From positions 1-51,918 of the forward strand of contig DATKZY010000133.1 of the NCBI GenBank assembly GCA_035527715.1: a stretch of 51,918 nt of DNA. The letters run 5' to 3'. Shown here in pieces: positions 47,966 through 51,918 of this stretch (its first letter is position 1; each line of letters begins with the position of its first letter). Made by a program: the position numbers and the translations under genes. Origin of the DNA: DSUN01 sp035527715. Its GTDB lineage: Bacteria; Planctomycetota; PUPC01; DSUN01. The notes beneath the pieces were generated by a model that worked only from the letters and a program-made list of their open reading frames with translations, was not told where the DNA came from and made no database searches.

Positions 47966-50900
47966 TCATGGCCTTGCCACGGGCTCGGACGTGCCCGGCA
48001 CGCGAAGCAGTTGCTGGGCGCGGTCGCGGAAGGTCTGGACGTCTACGACCTCGGAGCCGAAGAGCACCGTGGGCGCGGCGCCGAGGCGGCGCTGGACGGC
48101 AATCCAGCGACCGACGGCGATCTCGCCGAGAAGCGCCAGGAGGGCGCCGATGATGAAGTACTTCCACAGTTCCTCGCCGGCGATGCCGCCCGTGGCCTCG
48201 GCCGCCGCCTCGTCGGTGCGCTGGGTCTCGAAGATGTCCACGGCGCGCTTCGGCAGGTCCAGGTCCGCCGCGGTCAGCACGTCGAGCGTGCTCTCCTCGA
48301 CGCGGCTGAGAGCGACGAAGGGGATGCCCCTGGCGTCGGCGCCTTCCGGGGCATACGCCTTGGCCAGTTCGGGCGGGAGCGTGAGGGTGTAGAGCCCGGG
48401 CTCCTGGGTCTCGGTGAAGCTCACGCGGAGAAGCCCGTTGTCGAGCGCCAGCCGGGCCGGGCAGTGGCGCTGGGAGGGGGTGAGCACCTCGGCCACCTCG
48501 CCCTCGGGCCGAGAGGCCGAGCCGGGCGTGGAGCCGGCGGGGTAGAGCTGGCTCTGGGGGATGACCTCGCGGCGCTGGTGGTCGCCGGACCACAGGAGCC
48601 TGGCCGTCGCATCGCCCGTGTCCTCGAAGAACTCCATCTTGAGCGGATAGCGCCGGCCCGCCTCGAGCGGCAGCGTGGCGAAGTACTCGGTCGGGTTCTG
48701 CCCGCGCCAGGCGTCCACGAGCAGCCTGCCGTCCACCCACAGCCGCACGCCGTCGTCGGCCAGGACGTGGAAGGTGATGCGCTCGGAGTAGCGCGGCACG
48801 ACGAAGCCGGTCCAGCGGGCGGAGAAGCCGTCGGCGGGCACCGTCGGGGCGGGGCGGTTCCTGAGCCATTCGAAGTTGATGTTGGGGTCGGTCCGGGTGT
48901 CGCGCAGCCGCTCGAAGTTCTTGCCCTCGAAGTATTCGGCGCGGAGGCCGCCGCCGGCCCGAGCGGCCCCGCTGCCGCCGCGGGCGCGCAGCTCGAGCGT
49001 CACCTCAGTGCCGGGCGCCACGTTCGGCTCGAGCATCATGGGCGAGGCGAGGTAGTAGACGGCCTCGTGGAGCATGGGCACGAAGCTCTTGAGGGCGGGC
49101 AGATTGCTGCCGGCCGGGTCGAGCGAGGTGGCGGCGAGGAGGACGTAGCCCTTGCCGAGCTTGCGCTCGACGAAGAACGGCTCGCCCGTGTTCAGGCGCC
49201 CGCCGACCCGCACGTCGGAGTCGCGCTCGTCGGCGTCGAGCTTCCAGTAGGACTTCACGAGCGCGAGCGCGGCGTCGGACGACCTGGCGTCGGAGAGGAG
49301 CTGGAGGGCGGGGTGGCTGAAGCTCCGCGGCTCGAGGCGGGCGGGGGCCTGGTGCACCTCGCGGCGTTCGGCCAGGCTGGCGGGCAGGACGGGGGCGGAC
49401 GAGGCGGTGGCCCAGTCGTTGTAGAACTTCGGCGTCGCCCGCGCCCCTGGGGCGATCAGCAGCCCGCCGCCCGACAGCACGAAGCTCGCCAGGTCGCCCG
49501 CCACCGAGGCGGGCAAGGTGGGCACGTTGGCGAGGATGACGACCGCGTAGTCGCGGAAGCTCTTGACCGTGCCGATTTCGGGCGCGGGCACCACGGTCGG
49601 CTCGACCAGGAAGCGCAGCTCCTCGAGGTCCTTGATCTCCGCGGCGTCCCTGCCCTCGCGTTCCTCCTCGGGCAGGTCCTCGGGCACGTCCACCTCGGTC
49701 GGCTCGTCCTCCTCCGGCGTCCCGCGCGGCGTGAGGGCCAGCTCGATGAAAGCCGCCGCGCCGCCGAGCGGGGACGGCGACGGCACGCCGTCCACCACCA
49801 GCACCGAGAGGCGACCAATCACCGTGAGCACGCGGTCGGCCGCGTTGTCGGCCGGCAAGTCGTCCTGGAGGACGACCCGGGCGGAGACGAGGCGCGGGCC
49901 GGGGTGCTCGAAGCGGTGGTCGAAGCGGACGGTCTCGGCGGCCTTGGGCGCGATGTCGGTGGCCAGCTTCTCGCTCGCCACCTTCGCGCCGTCCACGCTC
50001 AGCTCCACGGCCTGCGGGCGGAGCGGCATCGAGCCGGTGTTGGCGACCTTGACGTTGATGCGCACGGGGCGGTCGGTGCCGACGACTCTGCGGGAGAACG
50101 TGATGTCGGCCACGGCGGCGTTGCGGAGGAGCTTGGGCAGCGACAGGCGGCGGCAGATGATCTGGGGGGGCGACTTCATCTCCTTCAGCCCCTCGGCCAG
50201 GAAGCGCCAGCGGGCCTCCGAGCGCGTGTCCCAGCCCGCGTTCTGCCCGTCGGTGATGAGGACGATTTTCTTGGTGACGTTGAAGCCCTGGTCGAGGGAG
50301 CCTGCGGCGGCGTTGAGGGCCTCGAGCACGCTCATCGTGCCGCCGACGGGGGTGAGCCCCTCGAGGGCGGCAGCCAGCTCCTGGCGGTCGGCCGTGGGCG
50401 TGGCGACGACGGCTCGCGGCACGGGGCCGGCCAGCCAGAGGCTCACGGCGTCGCCCGGCTTGCAGGCCGCGATGATCGCGTGGGCCTCGTCCACCGCGCG
50501 CTGGAAGTTCGTCTTCCCCTCGACCTGGAGGGTCATGGACATCGAGGCGTCGAGGAGGATCGCCACGTCGCGCTCGCCGCGGCCCCCGACGAGCTTGCGC
50601 CACTGCCACCACTGCTCGGTGCCGGAGGCCAGGCCCGCGACGCCCCCGAGCGCGAGGGCCACGATGAGCATGGCCCAGCGCGCCTTGCGGTGGTGCCACA
50701 TCGCCGTCGCCACGGCCAGCGCGATGGCCGCGCCGAGGAACGCCGGGAGCGCAATCGCCCACGGCACCTGCGAGCGGGTGGGCAGGAAGGGCATGGCCAT
50801 CGCCATCACCACGAGGGCCACCAGCAGGCAGCGGAGCGTGAGGAGGATGATCTCCTCGACCAGGATGCGGCGGTTCTGCGACGTGAGCGAGGCCAGCAGG

Positions 50901-51016
50901 AAGCGCATCGCCCCCCAGTCGAGGATCTTCGCCCGGCTGCGGTTCAGCAGGTGGATCAGGATCGGCACCAGCAGGGCGGCGAGGCCGATGAGCATCAGGG
51001 CGTTGTTGAACTTCAT
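47966..51016 (-). CDS. BatA-type membrane VWA protein with an inserted PA14 domain
   Basis: A 1,016-residue membrane protein. Residues 1-80 form the BatA N-terminal region (LIGLAALLVPILIHLLNRSR, DWGAMRFL, then a TM helix ending MAMAMPFLP). After two more TM helices comes a VWA domain with MIDAS D156-x-S158-x-S160 (LLDASMSM) and IVLITDGQNAGW. CARDB-like and GATase-like beta-alpha segments follow (VGRLSVLVVDGVPS; YAVVILANVPTLP). About residues 690-825 are a PA14 domain (GLRAEYFEGKNFERL, then LADDGVRLWVDGRLLVDAW), a glycan-binding module unusual in BatA proteins. A last TM helix is near 975 (FIIGALLALLGEIAVGRWI). It is next to the DUF58 gene, as in MoxR-DUF58-Bat operons. Confidence 0.85.
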   Translation of the reverse strand: MKFNNALMLIGLAALLVPILIHLLNRSRAKILDWGAMRFLLASLTSQNRRILVEEIILLTLRCLLVALVVMAMAMPFLPTRSQVPWAIALPAFLGAAIALAVATAMWHHRKARWAMLIVALALGGVAGLASGTEQWWQWRKLVGGRGERDVAILLDASMSMTLQVEGKTNFQRAVDEAHAIIAACKPGDAVSLWLAGPVPRAVVATPTADRQELAAALEGLTPVGGTMSVLEALNAAAGSLDQGFNVTKKIVLITDGQNAGWDTRSEARWRFLAEGLKEMKSPPQIICRRLSLPKLLRNAAVADITFSRRVVGTDRPVRINVKVANTGSMPLRPQAVELSVDGAKVASEKLATDIAPKAAETVRFDHRFEHPGPRLVSARVVLQDDLPADNAADRVLTVIGRLSVLVVDGVPSPSPLGGAAAFIELALTPRGTPEEDEPTEVDVPEDLPEEEREGRDAAEIKDLEELRFLVEPTVVPAPEIGTVKSFRDYAVVILANVPTLPASVAGDLASFVLSGGGLLIAPGARATPKFYNDWATASSAPVLPASLAERREVHQAPARLEPRSFSHPALQLLSDARSSDAALALVKSYWKLDADERDSDVRVGGRLNTGEPFFVERKLGKGYVLLAATSLDPAGSNLPALKSFVPMLHEAVYYLASPMMLEPNVAPGTEVTLELRARGGSGAARAGGGLRAEYFEGKNFERLRDTRTDPNINFEWLRNRPAPTVPADGFSARWTGFVVPRYSERITFHVLADDGVRLWVDGRLLVDAWRGQNPTEYFATLPLEAGRRYPLKMEFFEDTGDATARLLWSGDHQRREVIPQSQLYPAGSTPGSASRPEGEVAEVLTPSQRHCPARLALDNGLLRVSFTETQEPGLYTLTLPPELAKAYAPEGADARGIPFVALSRVEESTLDVLTAADLDLPKRAVDIFETQRTDEAAAEATGGIAGEELWKYFIIGALLALLGEIAVGRWIAVQRRLGAAPTVLFGSEVVDVQTFRDRAQQLLRVPGTSEPVARP

Positions 51017-51040
51017 GGCGTCACCAGGCCGTCAAGGGCA

Positions 51041-51121
51041 TGGGACATATGGGACCAATGGGACCTGTGGGACGGGCAGGCCGCGCCTGTCCCATGGGTC
51101 CCACACGTCCCATTCGTCCCA
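51041..51121. repeat. inverted array of 9-nt repeats (TGGGAC / GTCCCA)
   Basis: Four TGGGACNNN units begin at 51041, 51050, 51059 and 51068, and four GTCCCANNN units at 51089, 51098, 51107 and 51116, all nine bases apart. The array fills the gap between the DUF58 stop and the BatA start, that is, within an operon. Confidence 0.9.
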
Positions 51122-51128
51122 TACTCCC

Positions 51129-51918
51129 TCACTTCGCCAGGCTCCTTCGCCGCGCGAGATAGGTGGTCAGGGCCACGTCGAAGTCGCGGCGGGTGGTCAT
51201 GGGCACGTAATCCACGTTCATCTGCCCGCAGCCGCGCTCGATGCCGCCGATGAAGCTCTGGATCTCGTCGAGGTAGGCGGCGCGGATGGAGCGAGGGTCG
51301 AGCTGCACCTTCTGGCCCGCCACCTCGAGGTCACGAAACAGGCTCCAGCGGTCGAAGGGGAAGCTGAACTCCTCCTCGGCCATGACGTGGAGGACGATGA
51401 CCTCGTGCTTGCGGTAGCGGAAGTGGTGGAGGGCCTTGACCATCTGCTCGGGGTCGTCGAAGAGGTCGGAGATGATGATCACGAGTCCGCGGCGGTGGAT
51501 GCGCTCGGCGATGTCGTGGAAGATGGGCGGCAGCGCGGTCTCGTCGCCCGGCGTCGTCTTGTCCAGCTCCTCGAGAATCGAGCGGAGGTGGCTGGAGCGG
51601 CTGCGGGGCGGAATGTAGCGGCGAATCTTCGTGTCGAAGGTCACGAGGCCCACGGCGTCCTGCTGGTGGATCATCAGGTGGGCGAGGCTGGCGGCGAGGA
51701 ACTGGGCGTACTCGAACTTGCTGAGGCGCGCCCCGTGGCGGCGGGCGGCTTGGTCGCCCGTGTACTTCATCGAGCCCGAGGCGTCGAGGAGGATGATCGA
51801 GCGGAGGTTGGTCTCCTCGATGTAGCGCTTGATGTAGTAGCGGTCGCTCTTGGCGTAGACCCGCCAGTCGAGGCCGCGGGTGTCGTCGCCTGGGACGTAT
51901 TCGCGGTGGTCGGCGAAC
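51129..51918 (-). CDS. DUF58 domain protein (5' end outside the window)
   Basis: The visible 263 codons cover most of a DUF58 protein and run off the window's end. The family's central signature is complete: HREYVPGDDTRGLDWRVYAK, then YYIKRYIEETNLRSIILLD and ASGSM, the VWA-like MIDAS (D-x-S-x-S). Later VGLVTFDTKI and GLVIIISDLFDD are the next VWA strands. DUF58 proteins work with MoxR AAA+ ATPases and BatA/BatB proteins in envelope protein maturation. The gene order DUF58 then BatA-like then VWA is the usual one. A moxR gene would be expected just beyond the window. Confidence 0.9.
   Translation of the reverse strand, partial: FADHREYVPGDDTRGLDWRVYAKSDRYYIKRYIEETNLRSIILLDASGSMKYTGDQAARRHGARLSKFEYAQFLAASLAHLMIHQQDAVGLVTFDTKIRRYIPPRSRSSHLRSILEELDKTTPGDETALPPIFHDIAERIHRRGLVIIISDLFDDPEQMVKALHHFRYRKHEVIVLHVMAEEEFSFPFDRWSLFRDLEVAGQKVQLDPRSIRAAYLDEIQSFIGGIERGCGQMNVDYVPMTTRRDFDVALTTYLARRRSLAK

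Noticed and set aside
44046..51253. Very long plus-strand open frames (44046-47381 and 47843-51253) opposite the VWA/BatA genes
   Set aside because: They are antisense shadows caused by high third-position GC. Their translations are monotonous Val/Gly/Ala/Glu/Leu runs without domains, while the minus strand encodes clear VWA, PA14 and TM segments.
1..51918. tRNA, rRNA or riboswitch genes
   Set aside because: I looked for T-loop sequences such as GGTTCGAATC with acceptor pairing, rRNA-like conserved blocks and common riboswitch cores and saw none; a covariance-model scan would be needed to exclude unusual RNAs.

Overview
GC-rich bacterial DNA (roughly 65-70 percent by eye) that is most easily read as Planctomycetota or a close PVC-type relative. 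The evidence is combinatorial: a PEP-CTERM kelch protein, a one-TM Ser/Thr kinase with DWG in place of DFG, DUF1080 and ThuA proteins, a HzsA-like PD40/cytochrome protein, a BatA-type VWA protein carrying a PA14 domain, and many secreted or Tat-exported proteins of sugar metabolism. No rRNA, tRNA or CRISPR array is visible. Strong sigma70-like promoters (TTGACA-like, 16-18 bp, TATAAT-like) can be read upstream of about sixteen transcription units and help fix the layout.

Layout. 0-2 kb: hicBA toxin-antitoxin, then a PEP-CTERM protein. 2.3-8 kb (minus): Gfo/Idh/MocA oxidoreductase, two tandem exported SAM methyltransferases, an APC permease and a Tat-exported beta-propeller protein; a divergent promoter then leads to an aldo-keto reductase/ferredoxin fusion (8-10 kb). 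10-15 kb: gene-poor, repeat-rich ground with an anchored hypothetical protein, dinB overlapping it antisense, and two broken transposases. 15-18.6 kb: membrane Ser/Thr kinase and a GNAT-histone deacetylase fusion. 18.6-22 kb: a type II restriction-modification operon wedged between uxaC and a second, diverged copy of the uxaC 3' end. 22-27.8 kb (plus): URO-D family protein, GH51-like arabinofuranosidase, HpcH/HpaI aldolase and a secreted protein, a plausible sugar-utilisation operon. 27.8-29.1 kb: a small winged-helix regulator among six copies of a 24-bp palindrome. 29-32 kb (minus): miaB, a tiny TM protein and an MFS transporter. 32.4-39.8 kb (minus): FucI/AraA-like protein, amidohydrolase, HzsA-like protein, membrane EEP hydrolase and DUF1080 protein. 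40-44 kb: solitary DNA methyltransferase, 1 kb of repeats, secreted esterase and ThuA protein. 44-52 kb (minus): a DUF58-BatA-VWA operon cut by a 466-bp cassette encoding a GxxExxY nuclease-fold protein between perfect 28-bp inverted repeats.

The most unusual signal is the gene boundaries. Several are occupied by short-period inverted arrays (about four 9-nt or 7-nt units followed by about four inverted units), each with its own core sequence but the same architecture. Others carry long perfect palindromes, one of which sits in frame inside miaB. Two single-gene units of 415-466 bp (the winged-helix regulator and the GxxExxY gene) are bracketed by inverted repeats and look like minimal mobile cassettes.

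Functionally the window describes a carbohydrate specialist. Secreted glycosidase, esterase and DUF1080/ThuA proteins act outside the cytoplasm; UxaC, an HpcH/HpaI aldolase, the FucI-like and amidohydrolase proteins and several oxidoreductases would process the sugar acids, with MFS and APC carriers for import. Kinase and VWA/DUF58 complexes probably handle signalling or envelope assembly. Most functions beyond family level are inference.
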